Source: Sialis fuliginosa
Taxonomy: Eukaryota; Arthropoda; Insecta; Megaloptera; Sialidae
NCBI GenBank assembly: GCA_961205875.1
Contig: OY540809.1
Span: forward strand, 29,462,267-29,526,266
Reading direction: 5' to 3'
Length of the DNA stretch: 64,000 bases
Positions 35,015 to 46,667 of the stretch are shown one piece after another; position 1 is the first letter of the stretch; the number at the start of each line of letters is the position of its first letter. A program made the position numbers and the translations under genes. The notes under the pieces are model-generated. The model was not told the origin of the DNA and made no database searches. It was given only the letters and a program-made list of their open reading frames with translations.

Positions 35015-35775
35015 TCTGTGTGTCTGTAAGCGCTGTAACTCAAATACGACAAATCGTAGAAAGATGAAAGTTTATATTTACGATTAATTTTTGTCTGAGA
35101 AGAAAACGTCTTATTTTTGAAAACGATCTTTCAACCGGATACGAATGTTTACCTACGTCGATTTTTGAATTTTTAAAATTAATTTGAAACAGTGCGAATT
35201 AGAGAAAAATCTTCAAGTTAAAATTGTAGGTAATATTATTATCTATAATTTATGTTCTATTCATTTTTTTGAAAAATTAAAATTTTTGAATTTTTTTTTA
35301 TTATAATTCAAATGGTTCATAACAGTGAAGAAATATCTGCCATGAGTGTCATAGGACTTTTTTATACGTAATACTGAGAATGAACAGTATGAGTGATTCT
35401 AAATAATTATTTAAAAAATATATTTCTTATTGAATCATAAATGTTGGAAATAAATGTATGGGCAATACATTATAGATAATAACATACTCGACATTTTTCA
35501 TCTAAAACATTTTTTTCTTATTTCAAAAATAATTCGAAAATTCAAAAATTGACAAGAGTAACAATCCGTTTTTAGTTATTACGTGCAAAAAAAAATCATT
35601 TGATATACATAAAATGTAGAGAATAATATTATCAGTAGTTTATGTCCCATTCATTTCTATTTTTTATTAGTTTGTCAGAAATATGTTTTAATAAAATAAG
35701 ATTCACGTACATTATTCACTATTAGGATTACGTATAAGAAAGTCACGTGGCTCCCATGGTAGATATTTTATTATT
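35015..35775. mobile_element. Foldback 'ATCTGCC' copy 3 with upstream 1790-family repeat
   Basis: 35015-35290 matches the 1790-2240 family. 35333-35775 is bounded by AAATATCTGCCATGAGTGTC and CTCCCATGGTAGATATTT, the same ends as copies 1 and 2. The interior has TTATAGATAATAACATACTC and CATTTGATATACATAAAATG-type sequence, as in copy 2. Confidence 0.6.
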
Positions 35776-35875
35776 ATAATAATTTAATTAAATTTATTAT
35801 ACAACTCAAATTTGAAAAAAAATTACATTCTTTCTTATTTCCATCATTTAATTTTCGGATCGTATTTATAATATA

Positions 35876-36825
35876 CAGGAAGATTTACAACTAGTGTAAA
35901 CATTTTTTAGATTAGATCGAAGGTATAATTTTAAGCAAAAAACCTTTATGTGAACCTATGTATATCCGAAAATTCTTCGTGAGGGAGCTACAGACTTTTG
36001 CCCAAAATTAGTGTTTATTTTATATCTAGAGAACTCATTGTGGTACAGTTATGAAATTTGATACAGGGTTTGGTATTAATAAGTGTTATCGATTTCCAAT
36101 AAAATAATAATAATTTAGACCAGATTTTTATCAAGTATTTTTTTGACACAAAAATATCTTTTGGTTCATTTGTCATAAGATCAACCGTTTTCGAAAAATA
36201 TCGAAAGAAAGAAAGTACTGCAGAATTTTACTTAATACGGATGCTTCAAATTACACTAAATAAGTTTATATTCTTGTTCTATGATTAAAAATAAGATGAA
36301 AAGTTAATAATAATACAACTGGCTATAACTCTGATGATAAGTATTAGGAGGTATATTTATACTAACTTTTTATTTTGTTTTTAATTATAGAACAAGAATA
36401 TAAACTTATTTTGTGTAATTTGAAGCATCCGTATTAAGTAAAATTCTGCAGTACTTTTTGTTCGATTTTTTTTCGAAAACGATTGATCTTATGACAAATG
36501 AACAAAGTATATTTTTGTGTATTTTGTAAGAACCCAACCCAGAAAAAAAATCAAGAACAAAAAAATGGCTCCATACACCCCTGGTTTAAAATATTATTAG
36601 TTGATACTGGAAATTGATAACACTTATTAATATCAAGCGCTGTATCAAATTTCATAACTATAGCACAATGGGTTCTCTAGGTATTAAATAAACACTAATT
36701 TTATGTAAATGACTCTAGCTCCCTCAAGAAGAATTTCCGGACATAGGTTCACATAAAGTTTTTTGTTTAAAATTACATCCTCGATCTACTGTTAATTTTT
36801 TTTATACTAGTTTTAAATAATCCTG
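35876..36825. mobile_element. Near-complete palindromic foldback element (950 bp)
   Basis: CAGGAAGATTTACAACTAGT at the left and ACTAGTTTTAAATAATCCTG at the right, flanked by TA (35874-35875, 36826-36827). Mirror landmarks run inward to the centre: AACCTTTATGTGAACCTATG / CATAGGTTCACATAAAG, TGATACAGGGTTTGGTATTA / AATATCAAGCGCTGTATCA, and CTGCAGAATTTTACTTAATA / TATTAAGTAAAATTCTGCAG. The loop is about 80 bp. No coding sequence. Confidence 0.85.
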
Positions 36826-36829
36826 TATA

Positions 36830-37200
36830 TCCTTCGAAACATAGAAGTAAAACGACTTACTGAGAATTAAAATCTTGCGAAACTGTAGGTAACCTACTGT
36901 TAGTAAGGTAAATAATTTAAAAGATAACGCCATATAACATCTTAATATAAAATTTAGAAGTAGTTACTCTATTAAATAAATATCCAAATTTGAATCTTGC
37001 GGTTTGAACGATTATCTATAGACATTTGTCAATTTTTTATCTTAGCAAATTCATAGCGGACTTCAGTGGCAAGCTAGTTTGAAATATATCTTTCTTTTAT
37101 GCCATATCTTTTTCCAGTTCACCTGTCGGAATATATTAATAGCAACTTTTTATCTGAAACACCAATTTTGTTACTATCAAAATATTTTGTCAATGCTACA
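36830..37200. other. No recognisable gene
   Basis: AT-rich sequence between two mobile elements. No convincing ORF. Confidence 0.35.
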
Positions 37201-37217
37201 TTGTACATACATAAGTA

Positions 37218-38222
37218 TAGGCCCGGATTTAATAATTTGGCGCCCCTAGGCAGATTGGAAAATTTTCACCCCCTCCACGCCCCATTCCAATCTTTTTGCT
37301 ACGATTAATTTAAAAATGGGATTTTCTACTTATTATGTTGGTACGTGAACCAACTAAATAGGCAGAAAATCCTCAGATCGAGTGTTCCAACCTAATCTAA
37401 CCTAACATACATTCTTGGTTCCATATAGACATAGAGAATGGACCACGCATCTGACTCGAAAACAGAGTCGTGTCAAAAGAAAGACATAGAAACAGGTTTG
37501 GAATATACTTGTCCTTTTTTAAACAGGAATATAATTATTTCATTCTTGGCCCCGAACATTAAAATTTTTTGACCCAATTTTAATATCTTGTTTTTCCTTT
37601 CTCGTAGTTTCGTAGTGTAACCTAATATCAAAAAAAATATTTAAAATTTTGTTAAGTAAATCTTGTATGTGCTGTTTGTAAGTGCAATCCACCTCATCAT
37701 TTTGTAGCAACCACATGGGAATTGATTTAAAACTATTTTTTATTAATATATATTTAATATTTTTGGTAGCAGAAATGTTATTTTCCCGGAATATCCGTTC
37801 ATAATTTTGAAAATTTCTATCAGAACAATTGATGTTTTTTTTAAATTTCCTCGATGAAATATGAACCATTATAGTATGTTTATATTATTTACTTTTTTAT
37901 TAAAAAACTTATTGCACAAAAATCACAAGATAGATATAGAAAAATATATCGGACAGAAATACTACCCTGAACTATAGTAAGCTACCAATCAGATTCTTAG
38001 AAAAAGAGATATATATATGTATATTCCAAACTACACTGCATCTCTCTCACACTTTTTGAACAGATGTTACACCATTGTGTTAATACAGAATGCACTGTCC
38101 ATTCTCTATTTCTATGCTTGGTTCCAATATTGACACTACTATCAATTTGTAATTTTTTTAAAATTCCCCCCAAAATTTGTCATCCCCTAAATCTTGCCAC
38201 CTGTTCAGTAAATCCGGGCCTG
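37218..38222. mobile_element. hAT element (CATAAGTA duplication) carrying a nested repeat
   Basis: Ends TAGGCCCGGATTTA and TAAATCCGGGCCTG, with perfect 8-bp CATAAGTA at 37210-37217 and 38223-38230. About 37395-38140 is another repeat, whose outer ends are inverted (CATAGAGAATGGACC / GTCCATTCTCTATTTCTATG) and which matches 22048-22100 and 22676-22860. A 109-codon minus-strand ORF (37540-37869) lies in its middle. It is Lys/Asn/Ile-rich and I do not recognise it. Confidence 0.85.
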
Positions 38223-38229
38223 CATAAGT

Positions 38230-38930
38230 ACATGCGAATATATATTTTTATAAAATATTTTTAAAACTGTCAATGTTATGTCTTTATTAATGATTCGAAA
38301 AAAATCTAATTTTGAATATTTATCGATTAATTTTGTATATAGTTTTTACCAAACAGTCAAACATTTTCAAACAGATTTTAGGGTTTTTGTTAAGATTGAA
38401 ATAAAATTATTCTGTCTTCTTACAATATCATTAAATAAAGTTAAATATAATCCTATGAAAAAATAAGATCTGAAACATTTATTTTCAAGGTGATTAAATA
38501 AAATAACGATATCATTTAAGTCACCGAATTTATTAGACGCGACACTGGTTATTTACTTTTTTCGAATTGTCAATATGATAAGATAGTATTCAATAAAGTA
38601 TTCAGCAAAAGATCAATCTCAGCCAATTTACTAAATTCACTTAAGATAGGACTAAATAATAATAACCACTAATTTAAATGTTGTAGCCACTAATTGACAG
38701 ATTAAAAATTTATCTTGAGTAATAGAACAAAATACAATTAAACTAATGCTATCTTGACATTATTTAAAAATTCGACAACTATACATTAAAATGATATTAA
38801 AATAATATCTATTAACTTTAATGCCAATCATGGCCTACTATGAGCTACTGAAAAATATTCATAATGAATATATTATTATGAAAAATACACTGTACTAAAT
38901 TTAAAAAACGTTCCTTGTATTTTTAGGGTT
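38230..38930. other. No recognisable gene
   Basis: AT-rich. The plus-strand ORF at 38278-38466 has no family resemblance and ordinary AT-driven composition. Confidence 0.35.
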
Positions 38931-38934
38931 TCGT

Positions 38935-40345
38935 TTTTCAAAATTAAAAAACGGAACCCCTATCTATAGCGTCACTATTTATCCGTTTGTTTGTCCATCA
39001 AGACCAATTTTCTCAAGAACACTACGGCTAGAGGTATCAAGTTGAAATTAATGAGTCAAGTTTTCTGAAGTGGGAACACTTCGAGAACAATTTGAGACCA
39101 ATTACAAATCATTTGGATGATTTTAACAAAAGTTATTAATTTTTAAAATATTTTCCCCAAAAAGAAGTATTTTTACTTTTTTCAAACCCTCTAGAAAGAG
39201 TAATTTTTGGTCAAATTCAGTATATGTGGTCCCAATCAATTTGTTTGTGTGTCCCTAACAAATATCAACAATAAAAAAAACCCATCATCGATTTAGATTT
39301 TGAGATAAATTGAAAATAAGGTTGGAAACGGGGTTTTCACCCTTCAACCCCATTTTTAAGGGTGTGGCACCACTTTTATCCAGTCCGGGTTCTTTTTTTC
39401 GAATGCTACGCCCCAAAATCTATAATAATCAACCATAAAATTGCTTTTGTTCGAGTAGGTGAGGTAGCTAAGTGCGTTAATTCGCTTGTGTGCCGCGCGC
39501 CTATCTGACGGCACAACATTCGTAACTTTTTTGTTTGTGAAATGTACTAAAATTTTTTTTCAGGAAAAAGTTAAGTAGATTTTACAGAACAATACTGTGA
39601 AAAAATTTTGTTTCTATCTATATGAGAAGTTGGTTTAATTTCTATTTGTTTATTAAAATATTTATTATTTATAAGAAAAAATTAAAACTTTTATAAAAAA
39701 TTTATTTCATCTAAATTGTGAATTATTTTTAGTCCTACCATAAAAATTTCATTATTTTTTACTCAGTATTTACAGAGAAATCACAATTTCAAAAAAAACC
39801 TATATAAAAATTCATTTGCTTATAACTTTTTAAAAAATCAAAATTTTCAAAAAGTATTTCAGAACATTAATTTTGGACAATAAAACTTCAAAGTTCTACA
39901 ATAAAAAGTTTAAGTTGAAGAAGTTGATTTTTAGTGTTCCCACTTCAGAAAACTTGACTCAATATCAAATACTAAGGTCTACAGCCACATAGTCCTGTAA
40001 AAAAATTCAAGATTCTAACACAATAAAAAGATATGGCTTTTCAAAGTGTATTTTGATACTGACAGACTGACTGACTGATCATCAAAACCTATAGAGTAAT
40101 TCCATCTTACCGTTGAAGGAAGATCTCATAGCACAAGTAAAGAAAAACATCCGAAAATCATTAATTTTGACATTAATTTTGAGGTTTCTTTCATACAGCG
40201 TCTACATAACAACGCGATGACTACAAACAAAGACGTCTTGGGAATCTACGTAACAACTAACTATAATTAAGTTTTATATTAATTAATTAATATTATTAAT
40301 TATTAAGTCTTATATATTATAACGGTACGGAACCCTTAGGGCGCG
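38935..40345. mobile_element. GGGTTCCG-ended element with inner inverted repeat
   Basis: AGGGTTTCGTTTTTC .. ACGGAACCCC at the left and ACGGTACGGAACCCTTAGGG at the right resemble the ends bounding 7500-8585. Inside, GAGTCAAGTTTTCTGAAGTG (about 39054) is mirrored by CACTTCAGAAAACTTGACTC (about 39940). A tRNA-like fragment lies at about 39450-39525. Confidence 0.5.
39450..39525 (+). repeat. Possible tRNA-derived SINE fragment
   Basis: GGTGAGGTAGCTAAGTGCG resembles a polymerase III A box (TRGCNNAGTNG). The following TTAATTCGCTTGTGTGCCGC could be a degenerate anticodon arm, and ACATTCGTAAC might be a decayed B box. A full cloverleaf cannot be drawn. Confidence 0.3.
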
Positions 40346-40646
40346 AGTTGTACTCGCACTTGTCTGTCTTTTTATTTTTACGTTTTATCAATTTATGTTA
40401 TATTTTGAAATTTAAAATAATTGTGGGAACAGAACAAGAACAACGATTATGGAAAACAAAACGATTTTTTGTTCGAAGTGTTTACCGAACACTGCTTAAC
40501 TCGTTTGGTTCGTTCGTAGTAAAATACTCAAGTCAATACGCTTCAATAATATAAAGTAATTAGACGAAACCATTTTAATAATGTATTTTATACGACATTT
40601 GTCTATTTTGTTCTACATAGAAACAAATAAACTTTTTACATTATTA

Positions 40647-41529
40647 GGGGAACAGAAGGCAAAACGGTCCCTGCAGGTACAACGAACGACCTCAATAACT
40701 TTTGAACTATTAATGCCAATTGTTGACTAATGGTGTCAGTTGATAGTGTATCCTTCTCCCACATTCGGTCAATGCACTTGAACCTGTCACACTTGGATAC
40801 GGTGTTTTAGTAAAGTGAGTGATTTTTTCTATATCTTGATGTAATATTTACTATTTTTGCATAAACCTTACTACGATGAGTTTTAATGTTGCATATATTG
40901 AATGTCCATAGTTTCTTCTAGTTTTGATCTAGAGAGAATAAAACAATACTGCCGACATAACCTTAAAAATGTTGATTGATTTGATAACAACCGAAAAGGC
41001 AAAACGGACCGGGCATAACGGAGCACCAAATAAAAATATACATAGTTATAAAAAGAAGCAAAAAGAAGAGAGATTCTAGCTCTTCTGAAGAGAATGACAC
41101 CGAGTGTCTACTGCTCTAATTTGTATTCACAGTCAAATGAAGGGTGGGTGCAATATTAAGAGTGTCGTTTGTAGACCCACTGTAAGTACGCTGGCATCGA
41201 TGACGATAATGACAAAGCAGTATATTTGTGCGAGAGATGTCACTAAATAATGTATTTTATTAAAAACATAATTTTTACAATTTAGGTCAGAAAAAAAATT
41301 GGATGATTTGGTCCGTTTTACCTCGCTATAACGGTAAAACGGACCAAAAGGAGGGTATTGGAAATCATCCAATATATTTTTTTTGTAATTCATAATTAAT
41401 TAATATTTAATACATATCATAAAGATATAACGACTGATTTCTAATGTTACAAAACATCAATAATAAATCATATATTTTCTTTGAAAAACTCGTTTTTTAT
41501 TAAATGATCCGTTTTGCCTTCTGTTCCCC
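40647..41529. mobile_element. Pogo/Tigger-like element, internally deleted
   Basis: Terminal repeats GGGGAACAGAAGGCAAAACG and CGTTTTGCCTTCTGTTCCCC, flanked by TA at 40645-40646 and 41530-41531. The TA target and the retained C-terminal finger point to the Tc1/mariner superfamily, pogo/Tigger branch. The motif AAAACGGACC is repeated inside in both orientations (40995, 41310, 41336). 883 bp, so most of the transposase is missing. Confidence 0.7.
41051..41246 (+). pseudogene. C-terminal zinc-finger tail of a pogo/Tigger-type transposase
   Basis: The plus strand reads KRSKKKRDSSSSEENDTECL, then after a shift SQSNEGWVQY, a stop, ECRL, a stop, and THCKYAGIDDDNDKAVYLCE followed by RCH and a stop. 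Two in-frame stops fall at positions where this type of finger usually has Lys and Trp (one is TAG for the expected Trp). The arrangement CxxC..EGWVQ..C..W.H..CAGIDD....V.C..C is the PHD-like finger common at the end of insect pogo-type transposases. One finger Cys is Tyr here. Inactive. Confidence 0.6.
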
Positions 41530-41627
41530 TACATCTATTTAAAATAATTATTTGGAGCACAATCATTTTAAATAATTTCCAAATTTGCACATCTCAATAT
41601 TTATCAACATGTTAACATCCCAAATTA

Positions 41628-41801
41628 CAGTGGAACTTCGTTAGTAAGTTTGGAAGGAACTGGGGGGCGAAAATACGTACTAACTAGAGAAACATATACT
41701 AAAAAATACTAAGGAAATATTTTAATATGGGATCTAATGGAATAATGCCGAGACCTAAAAAACTGTACTATGGCGAAAAACGTACTAACGAGGTTTCACA
41801 G
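41628..41801. mobile_element. Pogo-type MITE
   Basis: CAGTGGAACTTCGTTAGTA and TACTAACGAGGTTTCACAG, flanked by TA (41626-41627, 41802-41803). The CAGTGGAAC.TCG end is typical of pogo-like elements. 174 bp. Inner GAAAA..CGTACTAAC repeats mirror the ends. Confidence 0.7.
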
Positions 41802-41809
41802 TATGTAAA

Positions 41810-42660
41810 ATATCTTAACAATATATCACATACTAAATTTAAACTATTTTCTGCTTAAGAAGTCCTTTAAAAATACATATGTATTAACTTACCAGCCTTT
41901 GTTAATATTTCTCTCACATGAGAGGAGTTTATAGAACTCTGATGCTTTTTTGGTACAACATACTAGAATTCGACCTAGCAGGAATTCTATTTTTAAAAAG
42001 CACGGAAAAATTAATTATATTTGTTGTGAGTTGTTGACCTTGGTGAGCCATTTTAACGCTGTTGTTTCTATTTATAGAACATACTGTGTTGTTTATCTAT
42101 TAGGAGCTGTAATGTCATTAGATACAGTCAGGCCCTAACAGCAGGGATCTTGGTATTTGCATAAAATTATTAGTTATAGTTCTTCAAAAGATCGACTGAA
42201 TCCAAGAAATAACATATATTATATCGTAAAACATGCATTTAATTGATTATAAAATTAATAATACGAAAGTATTACCTATAAAACTATAAATATTTCAACA
42301 AGTTGACCTATAGATAAATTAATTAAAATATATATATACATATATATTCTATCATGAAACATCTTTCGTATATATTGCCTATGGTTTTACTGGCAGCAAT
42401 AAAACTGAAAAATAAATTAAAAATTTATAATCTATAATTTTTGTTAACTATATGGATGCAAACGAAACTGAAAGAACTGAAACCGAACAAACTAGATCAG
42501 TTGCTTAAATTCCTAAATATATTAAAACCAGTTCAAATACGTTGGTTCGATTTCCTTTAACGGTTTTATTATTTTATTATTTTCGTATTTGATAATAGCT
42601 TAAAAGAGGGATAGTTATATACATCGAAATATTTTTTTATTTGTTTAGAAGTAACTATAC
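41810..42660. other. No recognisable gene
   Basis: AT-rich. The short plus-strand ORF at 41950-42138 has no family resemblance. Confidence 0.35.
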
Positions 42661-42663
42661 ATA

Positions 42664-43497
42664 CAGGGTGGGGCATTTAAAGTATTACGGTTGATTATCT
42701 CAGTACCATCGCATATTTGAAAAAAAAGTTTCAACCGAAAAATGTTTGGTTGTAAGGGGGTAATCGAATAGTAATATTTATTTTCTATTTTAACGTGGCC
42801 TTCAAGGATGTTTAAAAGTCAACATCATTTTTTTAAATAGGAACCTATAGTTTTTATTTAGTAATATTATTTTACGTGAAAAAATACGAATCTTTCATTG
42901 AAAACTTTTTTTGAACAACCCAAGCTTTCCAAGGTATCTAACAAAATAATTCGAGATTTTGAATTTTCAAGAATTTTTTACTCGGAAACCATAAACTTTA
43001 GAAAAAAAAGTATTAGATACAAAAAATGTTTATTTTGGTCTAATGAAACTTGGAGAATTATTCTAGATTTTTTTTAACATTTCGTACTTTTTTTTGTTTT
43101 TGTTAAAATAAAATAAATAGAAAAAGTTTTTAAAATTTTTAAAATAAATCTCCACGCTTTATTAGACCAAAATAAATATTTTGTGTATCCTGTACTTTTT
43201 TCTAAAGTTTGTGGTTTCTGAGTAAAAAATTCTTGAAAGTTCAAAATCTCGAATCGTTTTTCAATGAAAGATTCGTGTTTTTTCTCGTAGAATAAGATTA
43301 CTAAATAAAAACTATAGGTTCCTATTTAAAAAAATGATGTTGACCTTCAAATATCCTTGAAGGCCACGTTAAAATAGCAAATAAATATTACTATTCGATT
43401 ACCCCCTCGCAACCAAACATTTTTTTATTGAAACATTTTTTTCAAATATGCGATGTTTCTGAGATAATAATCTGTAACACTTTAAATGCCCAACCTG
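42664..43497. mobile_element. Long foldback element (834 bp)
   Basis: CAGGGTGGGGCATTTAAAGT at the left and ACTTTAAATGCCCAACCTG at the right, with TA on each side (42662-42663, 43498-43499). Arms of about 370 bp mirror each other (ACGTGGCCTTCAAGGAT / ATCCTTGAAGGCCACGT; CTATAGTTTTTATTTAGTAA and complement). The loop near 43070-43130 is A/T rich. Confidence 0.85.
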
Positions 43498-43499
43498 TA

Positions 43500-44598
43500 T
43501 ATATATATATATTTTTTTTGCAAACATTCATCAAAATTTTCCTGAAAAGTTTTAAGTCGAGGAAAAGTTCAGATTTTAATGCTGAGTTAAATTATAATCC
43601 ATTGCACATTTTTTTTACAATTTCATTAACTTGGCTTGTTTGTCCGTTTCGATCAAAACTTGTAACTAATTTTTCATCCACTTCCCAATGTCTGATTGTC
43701 TTGAAATTTTGTATACTTATGTATTCTCGATGACATACATATAAGAATCAATCATTTCCAAAACAAATAAAAAAATATATTTTTACTTTTTAAAATGTTC
43801 GTATTGTTTTGTATTACTATAGCTAAAGTAACCAAAAAAATATGAACAATTCAAAATTTGAAATTTTTCACAGGCGGGTGAGAACTTTCAGTGAAATCGA
43901 AAAGTTATGAAACTTTTTAATGAAAACTTTTCACCTTTACATCACTAGCTAGTATACATACTACATACACGCGCCTGCACAAGGTATGTCGCTTTTACGC
44001 ACCCAACATAATCTACCGTTTATAACTGCTGAGGGTACGTGCTGTACTTGAAGCGGATGTAATTATTTATTATGTTGTGCGCATGTAAAATCGTACTCCG
44101 TGCGGGCTCGTGTAAATTTGGTGCATTTTTAGTTGAGTTCCAAAGTTCCAGTTCCGCAATTAGTTAATACTTTTTTATTCAAACATTGCTTAAGAGTACC
44201 ATGAAGAATTCATAACATAAAATTATCGCTATAATATCTAACTTACCATCCTACATAGAAAAAATGTTGGGAAAGTCCCAAATTAAGTGAAGTAATTCAG
44301 TATTAACGTGAACCTTTTTACCAAATATGTTACGTTCCACCTGTTACAAATAATAATATATTCAACCAACCACAAATATGTAAAAAGATCAATCTCTGAA
44401 AAAAGCATAAAAGAGAATGAAACAGATAAAGATAATAAAAAACCCAATTGACCTTGGTGAGAGTGATAAGCAGTAGCCATTCGATCGCGTTTAGTTTCAC
44501 CACAGTGTTGTATAACAGGTAATACAACACATACCTTATCAGCAATTATACCTTCTACATATTTTATAAAATACATACATAATACATTATACATATAT
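43500..44598. other. No firmly recognisable gene
   Basis: AT-rich, with an AT microsatellite at 43498-43512. 44430-44540 on the minus strand has overlapping open frames and a very weak resemblance to a transposase LNPIE motif (KLNAIEWLL). Not enough to call. Confidence 0.3.
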
Positions 44599-45096
44599 AC
44601 AAGTGTTCAAATGACGGCTTTAAATAAAATGTTTTTGCAGCCGAAATTTTTTTCATTGGGGTGATTCTTGGATGTGTTCCGAGTGTTTTTCTATAAAAAT
44701 TTTAAAAATCCATGAAGCAGTTTTGAAAAAAAAATTTAAAAAAAATTTTGTAGCAAATTTTTCAACATAAATTAATACATATTGTATGAATAACTAAATA
44801 CAGAAGTATATATATATTTTTTCATAAATATATATGTAGAGAGAGACAACGCAAAAAAATACAGTAGACGTTCCACACTGTGAATGTCTATTATTGTCCA
44901 TACTGTGAACCGCTTCATCAGTTCTATTATAAATGACAGCTGTACTAAATATATTTTTAAGCATATATTATTACATAATTGGTTTTAAAATTATGTAAAC
45001 TAACATTAACAATAAAATGATGTAATTATAAACAAACAAAAATTCACGGTGCAACACATAAATTCGGGCATAAGTTTTGAGGATCGCTGCTGAAAG

Positions 45097-45813
45097 CAGA
45101 GCCTGCCTTTGCGATTCTGGCGCCCCAGGCGAGATTTTTTTTGACGCCCCCCACCGCCACAGTGACGATCATTAAAAATTATCCGCACAAAAAAAAAAGC
45201 GTGAGAAAATTATCGAAATGAATAAAATGTATAGAAAAATGAAAAATACCATTCAATACATTTTTTATTAATTCATTAGTGTAATATAACATATAATTGA
45301 TAAATAATATATAATAAAACAAAATTATATAAAAGATTTCTTCCTGGCTTTCATGTCTGCAAAATTTTTGATTGCTGTCTCAAGATTGACGTTTGCTACA
45401 ACTTTATTTTCAATTGAAAGAATAGCCAAATTATTCAACCTATGTTATCTTTTATCATAGCCGATCGCAAATAAGTTTTTATCAATTTTAATTTACTAAA
45501 ACTTCTTTCACTACTAGCTACACTAACCAGAATTGTTACAAGAATCCGCAAAGCCACCCACATATTTGACACTGTGCTTTTCAAGTTTTGTAAAAAAAAA
45601 TTTATAAATAATTTATTTTTGATATTAAGCATTTTATTAAGTAAAATCAATTATTTTGCAGAACAAATCAAAACTATTATTCAAAATATATATACAGCTT
45701 AAATTTGGCGCCCTAGAACAGAACATAGAAAATAAGTTTAAAACAATTGACGCCCCCACGAAATTGGCGCCCCAGGCTGTCGCCTGGGTCTATTGGCCGT
45801 TCGGCCGGCTCTG
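45097..45813. mobile_element. Internally deleted hAT element (GCTGAAAG duplication)
   Basis: Ends CAGAGCCTGCC and GGCCGGCTCTG, with a perfect 8-bp duplication GCTGAAAG at 45089-45096 and 45814-45821. Subterminal GGCGCCCCAGGC motifs occur on both sides. It sits in the left arm of the 5.4-kb palindrome; the matching point in the right arm (about 49105) has a single uninterrupted CTTTCAGCAGCGATCC, an unoccupied site. Confidence 0.9.
45325..45650 (-). pseudogene. hAT transposase C-terminus, frameshifted
   Basis: The minus strand encodes NMWVALRILVTILVSVASSE followed by RSFSKLKLIKTYLRSAM, the conserved ALRI..T.PVSVAS.ERSFSKLK block of the hAT C-terminal dimerisation region. A one-base shift then leads to RLNNLAILSIENKVVANVNL and ETAIKNFADMKARKKSFI with a stop at 45325-45327. 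The zinc finger and DDE residues are absent. Dead copy, but the best preserved of the three hAT tails in this window. Confidence 0.85.
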
Positions 45814-46296
45814 GCTGAAAGTACTTACCAAAACTAGAAATTCTGCATCATTAGTTTTGCCAATTTGGCTCAGGTTGTCATTTTATGACATCATGTATTT
45901 TTTGGCTAAAACTGAATTTGGACCACTTTTTCGATATTTTGAGACGGCTATATCTCGGTAAACCGTAGGGAATCTTGTTTTTGTGTCTTCAGCAAAGTTG
46001 TAGGTATTGAATGGGAGGAAAAAAATCCAAAACAAACTTACTCAAAAAAATGCATCTAGTGCCTCAAAATCGCAAAAATGCCCATTTTTTTTACCATTTT
46101 TGATTAATAACTTGGCACAATTTCATGTTATTTTGAATCAAACAAATGTTTTCCAATTCATTTTATAGTTATCATTACATAGGAAATATGAGTTTATGGT
46201 TGTTATGTATATATGAAAAAAAAACTTTTTTTTTTATGTATGTATTAAAAAGAGATAAAAATACGTTAATTTTTGACATCCGTTGAATTTGACGCC

Positions 46297-46620
46297 TATA
46301 GTTCTGATAATCTCATTCTCCTCGAGGGTGGTTCATATTCACCATCATCTGAATCTGAGTAAGATACAGTATTCAATGGCATATCTATTTCTGTGTGTCC
46401 TTCATATCTAGTGTAATCCGGGTCTTCGGTGCCTTCATCTTCATATCCGCTTATTTTACTTGTCTACCAACACACTTCTGCAAGCAATGCATCCAGTTTT
46501 TTCCCTTGAATCGTGATTCCATTAGCTTGGTAATCTGGTGGAAACGCTCACCTTGTTCGTCTGATTCTTTGGCAATCGTCGCAAAAAGGCATCAAGGTGA
46601 AAATGTAAAAAGTGTAATTT
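46297..46620 (-). pseudogene. Inverted duplicate of the GERFHQ gene 3' end
   Basis: Reverse complement of 47139-47444: on the minus strand it repeats the stretch from HLDAFL-type sequence through DEQGERFHQITKLMESRF, CLQKCVGRQ and the acidic tail. The plus-strand ORF here (46395-46622) is only the antisense of this. Duplication is almost exact, so it is recent compared with the outer arms or maintained by conversion. Confidence 0.7.
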
Positions 46621-46667
46621 GACTACCACTTTTACACAATCAACCAATAATATAGGATATTATTGAT

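Noticed and set aside
44330..44545. Minus-strand frame with KLNAIEW, reminiscent of a Tc1/IS630-type LNPIE motif
   Set aside because: Only a few residues agree and the neighbouring D/E context is missing. A chance match is likely.
46395..46622. 75-codon plus-strand ORF duplicated at 47139-47345 (minus)
   Set aside because: Both are antisense of the GERFHQ-family coding sequence, appearing twice because of the inverted duplication.
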